From Actinomadura violacea (GTDB lineage Bacteria > Actinomycetota > Actinomycetes > Streptosporangiales > Streptosporangiaceae): 64,000 bases of DNA. Position numbers and translations under genes: made by a program. Location of the stretch: NCBI RefSeq assembly GCF_017573465.1, contig NZ_JAGEPF010000008.1, positions 62,001-126,000 on the forward strand. The letters run 5' to 3'. The notes under the pieces are model-generated. The model did not search any database. It saw only the letters and a program-made list of their open reading frames with translations, and was not told the origin of the DNA. Positions 8,456-17,434 of the stretch are shown one piece after another (position 1 is the stretch's first letter; every line of letters begins with the position of its first letter).

Positions 8456-10129
8456 GTGGACGACTGGCAGTGGCGCGCCTGGGTCGGGACGCGCGACCGC
8501 GGCAAGCTCGGCGCCGCGTTCCTCGTCACCCCGACCCGGCTGCTGACCTGCGCGCACACCGTCCTGGGCCTGGACGAGGCGCGGGTCGGGTTCCCCGGCC
8601 TGCGCGAGGACCTGCCCGCCAAGGTCGTCGCGCGCGGCGGCTGGCGGCGGCTCGGCGACGACGGCGACGTGGCGGTGCTGGAGCTGGCCGAACCCGTCCC
8701 GTACGAACCGGCGCGGCTCGCCGATCCCGAGGACGTCCCCGAACTGGCCGGCGGCGGGCGCACGCTCGGCGTGTACGGGTTCCCCATCCGCAGCGACGAC
8801 AACGAGCGGTACGCCACCATCACCACCGACCCGCACTGGCTCGTGAAACAGGAGTGGTGGCAGCTGCAGACGGCACCCGGCTACGCACTGGAGGAGGGGT
8901 ACAGCGGCTCCGCCGTGTACGACACGGCGACCGGAACCGTCGTCGGGATGGTCACCAACGCCGAACTCGGCGACCACGACCGCGCCGAGCTCGGCTGGAT
9001 GCTGCCGCTCTCCCGGATCCGCACGCACTGGGAGGAACTCGACGACGTCCTGCCGCTGCGCTGGCTCACCCCCGACGCCCGCGGCGACCTGCGCCGCATC
9101 CTCGACGGCATCCCGTACTCCGGCCCGCTCGCCGCCGACCTCGAACGCGCCGCCGGACGCCCGCCCCGCGAGGAGTTCCGCTCCGCGTGGGCGTCCGTCC
9201 GGTACGTCGCCGAAGGCTGGCCGCACGACCCCGACCGGCTCGCCCGCTACCTCACCGCCCTCGGCCGCCACCTGCCCGGAGCCCGCCGCGGCAAGCTCGA
9301 CGCCTGGACGGCGCGCCATCTGCGCCCCGCCCCCGGCGAGGCCGAAGAGGAACCCGCGTCCATCATCGTCCGGCTGGAACGGCTCACCTTCGACCGCTCC
9401 TACGACCTCACCGTGCACACCTGGATCAACGGCGCCGAGGGGCCTTCGCAGCCCACCGTCCGCGTCCCCGAGGGCGAGGTCCGCGGCGCCGTGCAGGACG
9501 CCGTCGCCCGCACCCGCCAGGCCGTCATCGGACGCCGGTGGATGATCGAGTTCGCGGTGCCGGAGAGCTGGCTCGGCAAGCCGTTCGAGCAGTGGTACGT
9601 CGACGCCCGCAACAAGATCCCCATGCGGATGTACCCGGTGGTCGTCCGGGACGTCGACCGGCTGCGGCCCGACTCCATCCGGCGCGACCAGGCGCACCAG
9701 CGGTGGCGGGTGCTCACCGGCCGCGGCCGCAGCGACCCCCGCCGCGTCGGCTGCGACGCGCCCCGCAAGGGCAGCGCCTTCCACGACTGGCTCGAGGCCA
9801 ACACCGACTACTGCGTCCTGGTCTACGGCGCCCGCCCGCTGCGCAGCTGGCTCACCGCCGCGCTCAACAACGGCGTCCCCGTCATGCTGTGGCCCCGCAC
9901 CTCCTGCACCGACGCCGCGCACCACGACTGCCGCGGCCACCGCGCCGCCGCCTCCCTCACCGCCGCCATCGCCGGCGCGCCGCCCGCCGACCTGCCCCGC
10001 ATCGCCCTCGACCTGCGCAAGGAGGCCCTGCAGGCGCCGAAGGACGAGCCGCACTGCGGCCGCGAACTCACCCTGCTGTGGGACGACCCGTCCCGCCTCC
10101 CCGACCCGCCGCTCGCCATGGAGGTATAG
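8456..10129 (+). CDS. Trypsin-fold serine protease with VMAP-C-like C-terminus
   Basis: 557 residues. The N-terminal ~195 residues are a trypsin-fold protease with an intact triad: His34 (TCAHTV), Asp71 (GDVAVLEL) and Ser150 (GYSGSAV). No signal peptide is present, so it acts in the cytoplasm. Residues ~200-295 are helical and resemble an effector-associated adaptor domain. Residues ~300-557 contain FAVPESWLGKPFEQWYVD (367-383), YPVVVRDVDRL, a Cys/His cluster (CTDAAHHDCRGHR) and LRKEALQ, which I recognise as the VMAP-C region of vWA-MoxR-associated proteins. The family is thought to hold its effector inactive until an NTP-driven MoxR/vWA pair senses invasion or stress. GTG start immediately after the preceding stop; GGGGAGGAG lies just upstream. 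Confidence 0.85.
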   Translation: MDDWQWRAWVGTRDRGKLGAAFLVTPTRLLTCAHTVLGLDEARVGFPGLREDLPAKVVARGGWRRLGDDGDVAVLELAEPVPYEPARLADPEDVPELAGGGRTLGVYGFPIRSDDNERYATITTDPHWLVKQEWWQLQTAPGYALEEGYSGSAVYDTATGTVVGMVTNAELGDHDRAELGWMLPLSRIRTHWEELDDVLPLRWLTPDARGDLRRILDGIPYSGPLAADLERAAGRPPREEFRSAWASVRYVAEGWPHDPDRLARYLTALGRHLPGARRGKLDAWTARHLRPAPGEAEEEPASIIVRLERLTFDRSYDLTVHTWINGAEGPSQPTVRVPEGEVRGAVQDAVARTRQAVIGRRWMIEFAVPESWLGKPFEQWYVDARNKIPMRMYPVVVRDVDRLRPDSIRRDQAHQRWRVLTGRGRSDPRRVGCDAPRKGSAFHDWLEANTDYCVLVYGARPLRSWLTAALNNGVPVMLWPRTSCTDAAHHDCRGHRAAASLTAAIAGAPPADLPRIALDLRKEALQAPKDEPHCGRELTLLWDDPSRLPDPPLAMEV

Positions 10130-11104
10130 GTGCCCGACTGGCTGCTCTACACGGGGAGCCGTCGCCCCCACGACGGCATCGACCGGCTCCCGCCGCCCCC
10201 GCCGTGGCGCGACTTCGACGGCGGCCCCGTCCTGCCCCCGTCCGACGGCGAGTCGGGCAACAGGCACCAGGCCACCACGTACCGGCCGTCGGACGACGCC
10301 GTCCAGCAGGTCAACGCCGCCCTGTACCTGCGGCGCCCGCTGCTCGTCACCGGACCGCCCGGCACCGGCAAGTCCACGCTCGCCTACGCGGTCGCGCACG
10401 AACTCGGCCTCGGCCCTGTCCTGCACTGGCCCATCACTTCACGCACCACGCTCCGCGACGGCCTCTACCAGTACGACCCGCTCACCCGGCTGTACGCCGC
10501 CCGCGACGGCGACGCCCCCGCGACCGACGAGGACATCGGCCGCTACATCCGGCTCGGGCCGCTCGGCACCGCGCTGCTCCCCTACGCCCGGCCGCGCGTC
10601 CTGCTCGTCGACGAGATCGACAAGAGCGACATCGACCTGCCCAACGACCTGCTCACCGTCTTCGAGAAGGGCGAGTACGAGATCCCCGAGCTGACCCGGC
10701 GCGCCGACCCGTCCGCCGAGGTCATGACCGCCGACGGCGCCGGAGCCCGCGTCACCGTCACCGCCGGGACCGTCCGCTGCAACGCGTTCCCGCTGGTCGT
10801 GATGACCAGCAACGGCGAGCGCGAGTTCCCGCCCGCGTTCCTGCGCCGCTGCGTCACCGTCGAGCTCCACCAGCCCGCCGACAAGGCCGAACTGTCCGCG
10901 ATCGTCCGCGAGCACCTCGGCGAACTCGCCGACCAGAGCGAGGACCTCGTAAGCCGCTTCTTCGAACGGTCCGCCTCCGGCACCCTCGCCACCGACCAGC
11001 TCCTCAACGCCGTCTACCTGTGCCGGCACGCCGGCGCCGGTGACCGCGAGGCGCTCGCCGACCGCATCATGCGCCGGCTGGCAGGCCCGATCGATGACGA
11101 TTGA
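10130..11104 (+). CDS. MoxR-type AAA+ ATPase
   Basis: 324 residues. Walker A GPPGTGKS (75-82), Walker B LLVDEID (158-164), sensor-1 TSN (226-228) and the arginine-finger region FLRRC (237-241) are all intact, so ATP hydrolysis is expected. The segment after Walker B (PNDLLTVFEKGEYEIPEL) is characteristic of MoxR/CbbQ-type AAA+ proteins. Members remodel protein complexes together with vWA-domain partners. Here the gene lies between the protease/VMAP gene (zero-base gap) and the vWA-like giant (11-base overlap), which strongly suggests one complex. GGAGGT at 10,120-10,125 sets the GTG start. Confidence 0.92.
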   Translation: MPDWLLYTGSRRPHDGIDRLPPPPPWRDFDGGPVLPPSDGESGNRHQATTYRPSDDAVQQVNAALYLRRPLLVTGPPGTGKSTLAYAVAHELGLGPVLHWPITSRTTLRDGLYQYDPLTRLYAARDGDAPATDEDIGRYIRLGPLGTALLPYARPRVLLVDEIDKSDIDLPNDLLTVFEKGEYEIPELTRRADPSAEVMTADGAGARVTVTAGTVRCNAFPLVVMTSNGEREFPPAFLRRCVTVELHQPADKAELSAIVREHLGELADQSEDLVSRFFERSASGTLATDQLLNAVYLCRHAGAGDREALADRIMRRLAGPIDDD

Positions 11105-14100
11105 CCGGCTCCGAGACACCCTCGGCGCCGTCTCGGGAGACCCTCCGGACGCGCTGGAACTGAGCGAGATGCTGTGGCTCGCCGGCCACATCACGCCCGC
11201 CTCCCCGTCGGAGCCGGAGCCCGCCCCCGTACCGGTTCCGGACGAGGTCGTCCCGCCACCCGCCGAGCCGCGAACGGTCGAACCGCCGCCCGCACGCGTC
11301 CCCGAACCGCGCACCACGCTGCATCCGCGTCCCGCCCCCTCCGCGGGTTCCGTGACGGACACCGGACCCGCCACCGAAGTGCTCGTCCCGACCGCGCCGA
11401 TGCTGCCCGACCCGCTCGGCGTGCAGCGCGCCCTCCGCCCCCTCAAACGGCGCGTCCCGTCCCGGCACCGCCAGGAACTCGACGAGGACGCCACCGCCGC
11501 CCGCATCGCCGACACCCGCTTGTGGACACCCGTCCTCATCCCCGCCCCCGAACGCTGGCTCACCCTCACCCTCGTCGTCGACACCGGCCCCACCATGCGG
11601 CTATGGCGGCCCCTCGCCCGCGAACTCGCCGAAGCCCTGGTCCGTCAGGGCGCCTTCCACAACGTCACCGTCGCCCACCTCGACACCGCCGGACGCATCA
11701 CCTCCGGCGGCGGCGCACCGCCCCGCGACCCCGGCACCGTCCAGGACGCCTCCGGACGCCACGCCGTCCTCCTCCTCAGCGACTGCTCCGGCCCCCACTG
11801 GTGGGACGGGCACCCCGCCCGCGCGGTCCGGCGGTGGGCGCAGAACGGCCCCACCGCCATCCTCCAGCCGCTCGCCGAACGCCTCTGGCGCCGCACCGCC
11901 GCCCCCACCACACCCGGCCTCGCCGTCCTCCCCCGCCCCGGCGGGCCCAACACCGGCCTGCGCTTCGACCCGTTCGACGGCGGGCCGGCGGACGGCGTGC
12001 CCGTCCCCGTCCTGGAGGTGTCACCCCGGTGGTTCGGCGCGTGGGCACGGCTGGTGTCCGGCTCCGGGCCGCAGCCCACCGCGATCACCTTCCTTCCGTC
12101 CCGGCCTTCGCCGTCGGCGCCCGTCCGGCGGGAACGCGAACTGCCCGTCGCCGAACGCGTCCGCCGCTTTCTCTCCACCGCCTCCGCCGACGCCGCCGAA
12201 CTCGCCGCGCACGTCGCCGTCTCCGTCCCGTCCCTGCCGGTGATGCGGCTCATCCAGCACGGCGTCCTCGGCGGCTCCGACCCCGGCCGCCTCGCCGAGG
12301 TCCTGCTCAGCGGGCTGCTCCGGCCGCTGGACGACATCCGCTACGAGTTCGTCCCCGGCGCCCGCGAGGCCCTCCTCGACACCCTCCCGCGCCCCGAGGC
12401 CCAGCACACCCGCCGCGTCCTCGAAGCCGTCTCCGCCGAGATAGAGCGCCGCGCCGGCACCACCTCCGAGACCTTCCGCGCCCTCCTCGCCACCACCGAC
12501 GGCCCCCTGACCCTCACCGCCGACACCCCCCACTTCGCCCACCTCACCACCCCCACCGCACCCGTCCCGGCTGCCACCGTCCCCGAGCCCGCCCCCGCCA
12601 CAGACCTCCTGGACGTCCTCGGCACCGCCGTCGACGACCTGATCGGCGACGACTGGGACCGCCCCCCACACCCCACCGCCGTAGGCGTCGACGACTCCGG
12701 CCGACCGGTCTGGGTGGACATCCTGTACGGCGGCCCCGATTGGCCGCATGGATTGATCATCGGCCCGCGCGCCGAACGTGACCGCGTCCTGCGGACGCTG
12801 CTGTTCAGCCTCGCCCTGAGCCACTCCCCGTCCACGGCCAACCTCGCGTTCGCCGACTTCTCCGGCGGCGCGTCCTTCGTCGGGCTGGGAAGCCTCCCGC
12901 ACGTCGTCACCGCCGTTCACAGCATGGCGATCGACTCCCCGCTCTTCCCCCGCCTGCTCGCCGCTCTGGAGACCGAACGGAGACGCCGCGAAAATCCCGC
13001 ATCGCCCAGCGGCCACGCAGGAGGCACCTCTCCCTCCCTCGTCGTGGTCATCGACAACGTTGGCCCCCTCCTCGAGGCACGTCCCGAACTGCGCGACCCC
13101 CTCTTCCGCCTGTGCCGGAAAGGGGCGGGTACAGGAATCCGGTTCCTTTTCTGTTCGCCGGACGAAGTCGATCTCCCCTTCTCTCCACGCTGGCGGATCA
13201 CCGTCCCCGGCCCGGACGGCGGCGACTCGGCGTCCCTGACGACCGGCGCCGAAGCCACGCCGGTGACCTTCCGCCCCGCGCACATCGCGCTCACCGACAG
13301 CGATCCGATCGTCGAGCGCATGCGCAAACGCGGCCCCCGAGCCCCGCGCCTCCCGTGGCCCGACGACGAACCCGCGAAGCCGTCTTCCGATGCCAGGCGT
13401 GGGGCGCCGCCTCGGCTCCCCGCAGCGGACGACGTCCTGCATTTGAACGGGGCCGGGCTGGGGGCGGCATTTGCCAACGCATGGAGACTGCCCATCTCCG
13501 TCTCCAGGCCGCCGAGCATCGGGCATGACCCCGACGGGAACGAATTCGCTCCGCCTTCTCTCGATCTCGCAGTCGGCGACTCGGGCCTGGTCGTAGGCGA
13601 CGTCCACGCACGGCGGCACATCATGAGAGTGATCGCCCTTGCGCTCGCCGCCAAATACCCGCCCTCCCAAATGACATTTGTCCTCGCCGGCCTTGGCGAA
13701 CACCCGCAGGGCGAGGAGCTCTCCCTTCCGCACGTCCTCTACTCCGAAGAGGAGCTGCTGGGCAGGCCGCACGACCTGCAATACTTCATCAATTTCCTCT
13801 CGTCCGATTTGGACGCTCGCAGGCGGCACGCGTCACCCGAAGACCTGCCGCACTTGGTGGTGATGGCGGACCTATCTTTGACGTTCCCATCCAGCAAGCG
13901 CGAGGTGGGGGAAACGCTTCTCCAACTCGTACAGCGCGGCAGGCCCCTCGGCGTGCAGTTGATCCTGGCGTCGTCCACCGTCGAGAGCACCACGATCTGG
14001 AACCGGTTCCTGCCGCTCCTCAACTGGCGGATAGCCGCGAACCGCCTGCCACCCGCCGAACTCCGGAGCGTCCTCGGCCAGGCAAGCCTTTCCTTCCCTG

Positions 14101-15497
14101 ACGGCGACGCCTACTTCGCGGTGTCTGGCGACGCGCCGCGCCGGTTCACCCCGGCCCACCTCCCGCCCGAGCTCAGCATCGCCGCCTTCACCGAGCAGGC
14201 GACCAACTGGGCCCGACCGGCGGTCCGGCCTACCGCAGAGGAGAGAATCCGCCAGATCCGAAGGTTCCTCGACGGAGTGCGTGAGAGCACGGACCAAGCC
14301 ACGAGCGAAGCGTTCCGCGAACTGGCGCAACTCGAGATCAGAACCATAGAGGCAGATGACCCCGACGCTCCACGGCACGCCGTGTTCGAGGGAACTTATC
14401 ACCCAGAGATGGATTCAGCGGCACTTCACTACGGTCGAATGCTCACGGAAACCGGAGTTCTCCAGAACGACCATCTCGTTGGAATTTCTTGGCGAATATT
14501 GGTCGAGCAGGAACCGGATGAGGCGGTACCGCCGGCGATTAGGCTATTCGAGGAAGCGGAGGACGGGGTGCTGCTCATCTGGGACGCTGACGAGCTTGCG
14601 TCCACGAGCGACTCGGTCACCCCAGATGCCGTCGACACTCTCATTGAGATGATGAACCGATTCGAGTCCACAGTGGTCGTCTTATGCGGCAACGCCGACC
14701 GCTTGCGCTTCTTGCTAGGGAGAACCCCCGAACTCGCGGCACGCTTCCAAAGGCCGGTGAGGTTTCCGAACCGCGCCACAAGCATTGACCAGCCTCAGAT
14801 GGATCCGCTGAGAATGACCACGGAACGCGACTCGGGCGGCGAAGGCGGCGTGTTGCCAGAGCGGGTTGGGCGGGATGGACTGGGGATGGCGTCCGGAGGG
14901 CGCATTCCGATCGGAGTGCAGGGGGGCGGGCGGGAAACGGTCGCGCTGGACTTTCGGGTTCGGCCGCACCTGGCCGTCTACGGGGGCGCCGGTACGGGAA
15001 AGACGAACGTGCTGCGCCTCCTCGTGGAAACGCTCGGACGAGAGCAGCGGGTGCTCCTCGTCGTGATCGACCCGGCCGGCGGACTGCGCGAGACCGTGCT
15101 ATCCCAGCGGAGCGCCGGACGGCCCTTGCCGGAGACATATGCCACCACGTCCTCGCAGGGCAGGGACCTGGTGCTGAGCGTCGCGCGTCTGCTGGACGAG
15201 GAGGAGCAGGGACGGGACGTGTACCTGGTCGTCGACGACCAGGACCTGCTCGCCACGGAGATGTTCGCCCCGCTCCATCCCCATCTCGGCCAGCGGGCGC
15301 AGCGGTTGCATCTCGTGCTCGCCCGCGCGGACGTGCGCGTCGGCGAGAAGCCGGACCCGCTGCTCGTGCTGGGGCAGCCGGGGTTCGCGACGCTGCGGAT
15401 GGGCGTGGCCGACTCAGCCGGGCGGACGATCGCAGGGCGCGGGGTGCTGGGCCAGGGCGCCGATCACGTGATCGTGCAGGTCGCGGAGGCGCCGTGA
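11094..15497 (+). CDS. Giant multi-ATPase protein: vWA-like, FtsK/EccC-like and EccA-like segments (SAV_2336-like)
   Basis: 1,467 residues. Order: a short helical N-terminus and a Pro-rich linker (to ~110); a vWA-like domain (~120-330, VVDTGPTM at 161-168 in place of the usual DxSxS, then LLLSDCSG); a helical region (350-480); a first FtsK/EccC-like domain (~525-705, Walker A replaced by IIGPRAERD, Walker B-like VVVIDN); a second (~805-1030, no P-loop); a segment resembling the AAA core of EccA (~1100-1230, GVLLIWDADEL, then VVVLCGNADRLRFLL and LAARFQRPVRFPN); and a third FtsK-like domain with a canonical P-loop GGAGTGKT (297-304 plus 1,000, i.e. 1,297-1,304) and Walker B LVVDD (1,378-1,382). 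Only the last domain should bind ATP well. DNA for residues ~1,080-1,240 is about 50-57% GC, far below its surroundings. It shares no membrane segment with EccC. Confidence 0.8.
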   Translation: MTIDRLRDTLGAVSGDPPDALELSEMLWLAGHITPASPSEPEPAPVPVPDEVVPPPAEPRTVEPPPARVPEPRTTLHPRPAPSAGSVTDTGPATEVLVPTAPMLPDPLGVQRALRPLKRRVPSRHRQELDEDATAARIADTRLWTPVLIPAPERWLTLTLVVDTGPTMRLWRPLARELAEALVRQGAFHNVTVAHLDTAGRITSGGGAPPRDPGTVQDASGRHAVLLLSDCSGPHWWDGHPARAVRRWAQNGPTAILQPLAERLWRRTAAPTTPGLAVLPRPGGPNTGLRFDPFDGGPADGVPVPVLEVSPRWFGAWARLVSGSGPQPTAITFLPSRPSPSAPVRRERELPVAERVRRFLSTASADAAELAAHVAVSVPSLPVMRLIQHGVLGGSDPGRLAEVLLSGLLRPLDDIRYEFVPGAREALLDTLPRPEAQHTRRVLEAVSAEIERRAGTTSETFRALLATTDGPLTLTADTPHFAHLTTPTAPVPAATVPEPAPATDLLDVLGTAVDDLIGDDWDRPPHPTAVGVDDSGRPVWVDILYGGPDWPHGLIIGPRAERDRVLRTLLFSLALSHSPSTANLAFADFSGGASFVGLGSLPHVVTAVHSMAIDSPLFPRLLAALETERRRRENPASPSGHAGGTSPSLVVVIDNVGPLLEARPELRDPLFRLCRKGAGTGIRFLFCSPDEVDLPFSPRWRITVPGPDGGDSASLTTGAEATPVTFRPAHIALTDSDPIVERMRKRGPRAPRLPWPDDEPAKPSSDARRGAPPRLPAADDVLHLNGAGLGAAFANAWRLPISVSRPPSIGHDPDGNEFAPPSLDLAVGDSGLVVGDVHARRHIMRVIALALAAKYPPSQMTFVLAGLGEHPQGEELSLPHVLYSEEELLGRPHDLQYFINFLSSDLDARRRHASPEDLPHLVVMADLSLTFPSSKREVGETLLQLVQRGRPLGVQLILASSTVESTTIWNRFLPLLNWRIAANRLPPAELRSVLGQASLSFPDGDAYFAVSGDAPRRFTPAHLPPELSIAAFTEQATNWARPAVRPTAEERIRQIRRFLDGVRESTDQATSEAFRELAQLEIRTIEADDPDAPRHAVFEGTYHPEMDSAALHYGRMLTETGVLQNDHLVGISWRILVEQEPDEAVPPAIRLFEEAEDGVLLIWDADELASTSDSVTPDAVDTLIEMMNRFESTVVVLCGNADRLRFLLGRTPELAARFQRPVRFPNRATSIDQPQMDPLRMTTERDSGGEGGVLPERVGRDGLGMASGGRIPIGVQGGGRETVALDFRVRPHLAVYGGAGTGKTNVLRLLVETLGREQRVLLVVIDPAGGLRETVLSQRSAGRPLPETYATTSSQGRDLVLSVARLLDEEEQGRDVYLVVDDQDLLATEMFAPLHPHLGQRAQRLHLVLARADVRVGEKPDPLLVLGQPGFATLRMGVADSAGRTIAGRGVLGQGADHVIVQVAEAP
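14330..14815. other. Low-GC island inside the giant ATPase gene
   Basis: Two consecutive 60-base lines (14,401-14,460 and 14,461-14,520) contain 33 and 30 G/C, so 55% and 50%, against clearly more than 70% in the surrounding gene. Rare codons for this genome (TTA-free but with ATT, GAA, AAT, CTA and AGG) cluster here. The island matches the EccA-like protein segment almost exactly, which suggests insertion or replacement of that module from a less GC-rich source. Confidence 0.7.
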
Positions 15498-15540
15498 CGG
15501 GTATTGGATCGGGCTGTCTATAACGTGTTAGGGTCGGTGC

Positions 15541-16116
15541 ATGGCTAGGCCGAGGCAGTTCGAGGAGGGGCTGGCGGTGGAGGCCGCCATGCGGGCCTTC
15601 TGGGAGAGCGGGTACGAGGCGACGTCGACGCAGGAGTTGTGCGAGGCGACGGGCCTCGGGCGCAGCAGCATCTACAACACCTTCACCAGCAAGCACGACC
15701 TGTTCGTGCGGGCGCTGGCGCTGTACATGGACGTCCGGACGGCGAACGTGGTGCGGGTGCTGGAGGACGAGGGGCGGACGGTCCGGGAGCGGTTGCGGAC
15801 GGTCCTCGGCCACGCCGTCGAGGCACCGGCGGACGATCCGGTCGGGTGCCTGGTGGTGAACACGATGATCGAGATGGCGCCGCGCGACCCGGACGTCAAG
15901 GAGCGGCTGCGCAGGGACCAGGCGCGGCGGCTGGCGGCGCTGCGGGCGGCGGTCGAGGCCGGGCAGCGGTCCGGGGAGATCGACGCGGGCCGGGACGCGG
16001 GCGCGCTGGCGCACTTCGTGGTGGCGGCGATCGCGGGGATGCGGGTCGCGGCAAGGGGCGGCGCGGACGAGGCGACGCTGCGGGGGATCGCCGACACGGC
16101 CATGGCGGCGGTCTGA
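15541..16116 (+). CDS. TetR-family transcriptional regulator
   Basis: 191 residues. The N-terminal helix-turn-helix (AMRAFWESGYEATSTQELCEATGLGRSSIYNTFTSKHDLFVRAL) is textbook TetR. The C-terminal helical ligand-binding half ends with FVVAAIAGMRVAARGG. It is followed by a strong terminator and then an efflux gene whose leader carries a 10-base palindrome, so it very probably represses the pump in the absence of ligand. The start ATG at 15,541 lies 43 bases after the giant ATPase gene, and the intervening ATAACGTGTTAGG could hold its own promoter. Confidence 0.92.
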   Translation: MARPRQFEEGLAVEAAMRAFWESGYEATSTQELCEATGLGRSSIYNTFTSKHDLFVRALALYMDVRTANVVRVLEDEGRTVRERLRTVLGHAVEAPADDPVGCLVVNTMIEMAPRDPDVKERLRRDQARRLAALRAAVEAGQRSGEIDAGRDAGALAHFVVAAIAGMRVAARGGADEATLRGIADTAMAAV

Positions 16117-16120
16117 CGGG

Positions 16121-16144
16121 GGCGGCCGCCGGGCCGCCTTTTTT
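16121..16144 (+). terminator. Rho-independent terminator after the TetR gene
   Basis: GGCGGCC and GGCCGCC pair around a GCCG loop, immediately followed by six T residues. This uncouples the regulator transcript from the efflux gene downstream. Confidence 0.85.
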
Positions 16145-16160
16145 CACGACCAAATTTTGA

Positions 16161-16170
16161 ACTGATCAGT
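16161..16170. promoter_or_regulatory. Palindrome ACTGATCAGT upstream of the efflux gene
   Basis: The perfect 10-base dyad lies within AT-rich TTTTGAACTGATCAGTCTAAAA, 18 bases before the ATG at 16,189. It is the best candidate operator for the TetR protein encoded just upstream. Confidence 0.6.
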
Positions 16171-16188
16171 CTAAAAGAGGGGTGCGCG

Positions 16189-17379
16189 ATGCCACTGGCG
16201 GTCTATGTCCTGGGACTGGCGATCTTCGCCCAGGGCACCTCGGAGATGATGCTGGCGGGGCTGCTGCCGCAGATGTCGGCGGACCTCGGGGTGTCCGTGC
16301 CGGACGCGGGGCTGCTGATCTCCGCGTTCGCGGTCGGGATGCTGGTGGGCGCGCCGGTGCTCGCCGTCCTCACGCTGCGCTGGCCGCACCGGCGGGCGCT
16401 GCTGGCGTTCCTCGCGGTGTTCGTGGTGATGCACGTCGCGGGCGCGCTGACGCCCGGGTACGGGGTGCTGTTCGCGACGCGGGTCGCCGGGGCGTTCGTG
16501 TACGCGGGGTTCTGGGCGGTCGCGGCGGCGGCGGCGATCGGGCTGGTGCCGGCGGGGGCGCGCGGGCGCGCGATGGGGATCGTCGCGGGCGGCCTCACGC
16601 TCGCAACGATCGTCGGGCTGCCGCTCGGGACGGTGCTCGGGCAGCACCTCGGCTGGCGGGCGGCGTTCTGGGCGGTCGCGGCGATGTCGGCGGCGGCGAT
16701 GGTCGCGGTGGCGGCGACGGTGAAGAACGGCGGCGGGGCCGGGGCGGAGCCGCGCGTCCGCGACGAGCTGCGCGCGATGGCCAGGCCGCGGCTGTGGCTC
16801 GCCTTCGCGACGACGGCCCTGGCCACGGGCGCGCTGCTCGTCACGTTCAGCTACCTCGGCGCGATGCTGGAGGACACGACGGGGATCCCGGAGCGGTGGG
16901 TGCCGGGCGTGCTGGCGCTGTACGGGGCGGGCTCGCTGATCGGGATCACGCTCGGCGGGCGGCTGGCGGACGCGCGGGCCGTCCCGCTGCTGTACGCGGG
17001 GATCACGGGACTCGTCGCGGTGTCGGCCGCGCTGGCGCTGACGCTCGGCTCGGCGGCGCCGGCGGTCGTCCTGGTGTTCCTGCTGGGCGGGTTCGGTTTC
17101 GCGACGAACCCGGCGCTGACCTCGCGGGTGTTCGCCATGACGGACGGGTCGCCGACGCTCGTCGCGGCGACGAACACCTCGGCGTTCAACGTGGGCATCA
17201 CCGCGGGGCCGTGGCTGGGCGGGCTGGCGCTGGACGCCGGCGCCGGGTACGCCTCGACCGCGTGGATCGGCGCGGGGCTCGGCGTCGCCGCGCTCGCGAC
17301 GGTCGCGCTCGGCCGGGTGCGCCGGGCGGACCGGCCCGACGCGAAGGTCCAGGAGCGTCCACAGGTCAGCGTGGGTTAA
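16189..17379 (+). CDS. MFS efflux transporter, Cmx/CmrA-like (chloramphenicol type)
   Basis: 396 residues and twelve hydrophobic segments. The start MPLAVYVLGLAIFAQGTSEMMLAGLLPQMS is highly characteristic of the Cmx/CmrA chloramphenicol exporters of actinobacteria. It also has the motif-A-like loop between TM2 and TM3 (LTLRWPHRRALL) and GLPLGTVLGQHLGWRAAFW. Proton-driven export of phenicols or of related arabinose-efflux-type substrates is expected; the true substrate is unproven. AGAGGGG precedes the ATG. Transcription is probably controlled by the upstream TetR regulator. Confidence 0.88.
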   Translation: MPLAVYVLGLAIFAQGTSEMMLAGLLPQMSADLGVSVPDAGLLISAFAVGMLVGAPVLAVLTLRWPHRRALLAFLAVFVVMHVAGALTPGYGVLFATRVAGAFVYAGFWAVAAAAAIGLVPAGARGRAMGIVAGGLTLATIVGLPLGTVLGQHLGWRAAFWAVAAMSAAAMVAVAATVKNGGGAGAEPRVRDELRAMARPRLWLAFATTALATGALLVTFSYLGAMLEDTTGIPERWVPGVLALYGAGSLIGITLGGRLADARAVPLLYAGITGLVAVSAALALTLGSAAPAVVLVFLLGGFGFATNPALTSRVFAMTDGSPTLVAATNTSAFNVGITAGPWLGGLALDAGAGYASTAWIGAGLGVAALATVALGRVRRADRPDAKVQERPQVSVG

Positions 17380-17387
17380 CCAGTGGG

Positions 17388-17420
17388 ACGGGCCGGTGCG
17401 GGATGTCCGCACCGGCCCGT
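17388..17420. terminator. Bidirectional hairpin between convergent genes
   Basis: A perfect 14-base-pair stem (ACGGGCCGGTGCGG with its complement) closes a five-base loop, GATGT. It separates the plus-strand efflux gene from the minus-strand secreted protein and can stop transcripts from both sides. Confidence 0.85.
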
Positions 17421-17434
17421 TCTGTCGCGCGTGC

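Noticed and set aside
11094..15497. Type VII secretion locus
   Set aside because: No EsxA/EsxB, EccB, EccD, EccE or mycosin-like gene beside it and no membrane segment in the giant protein; only the ATPase modules resemble EccC/EccA.
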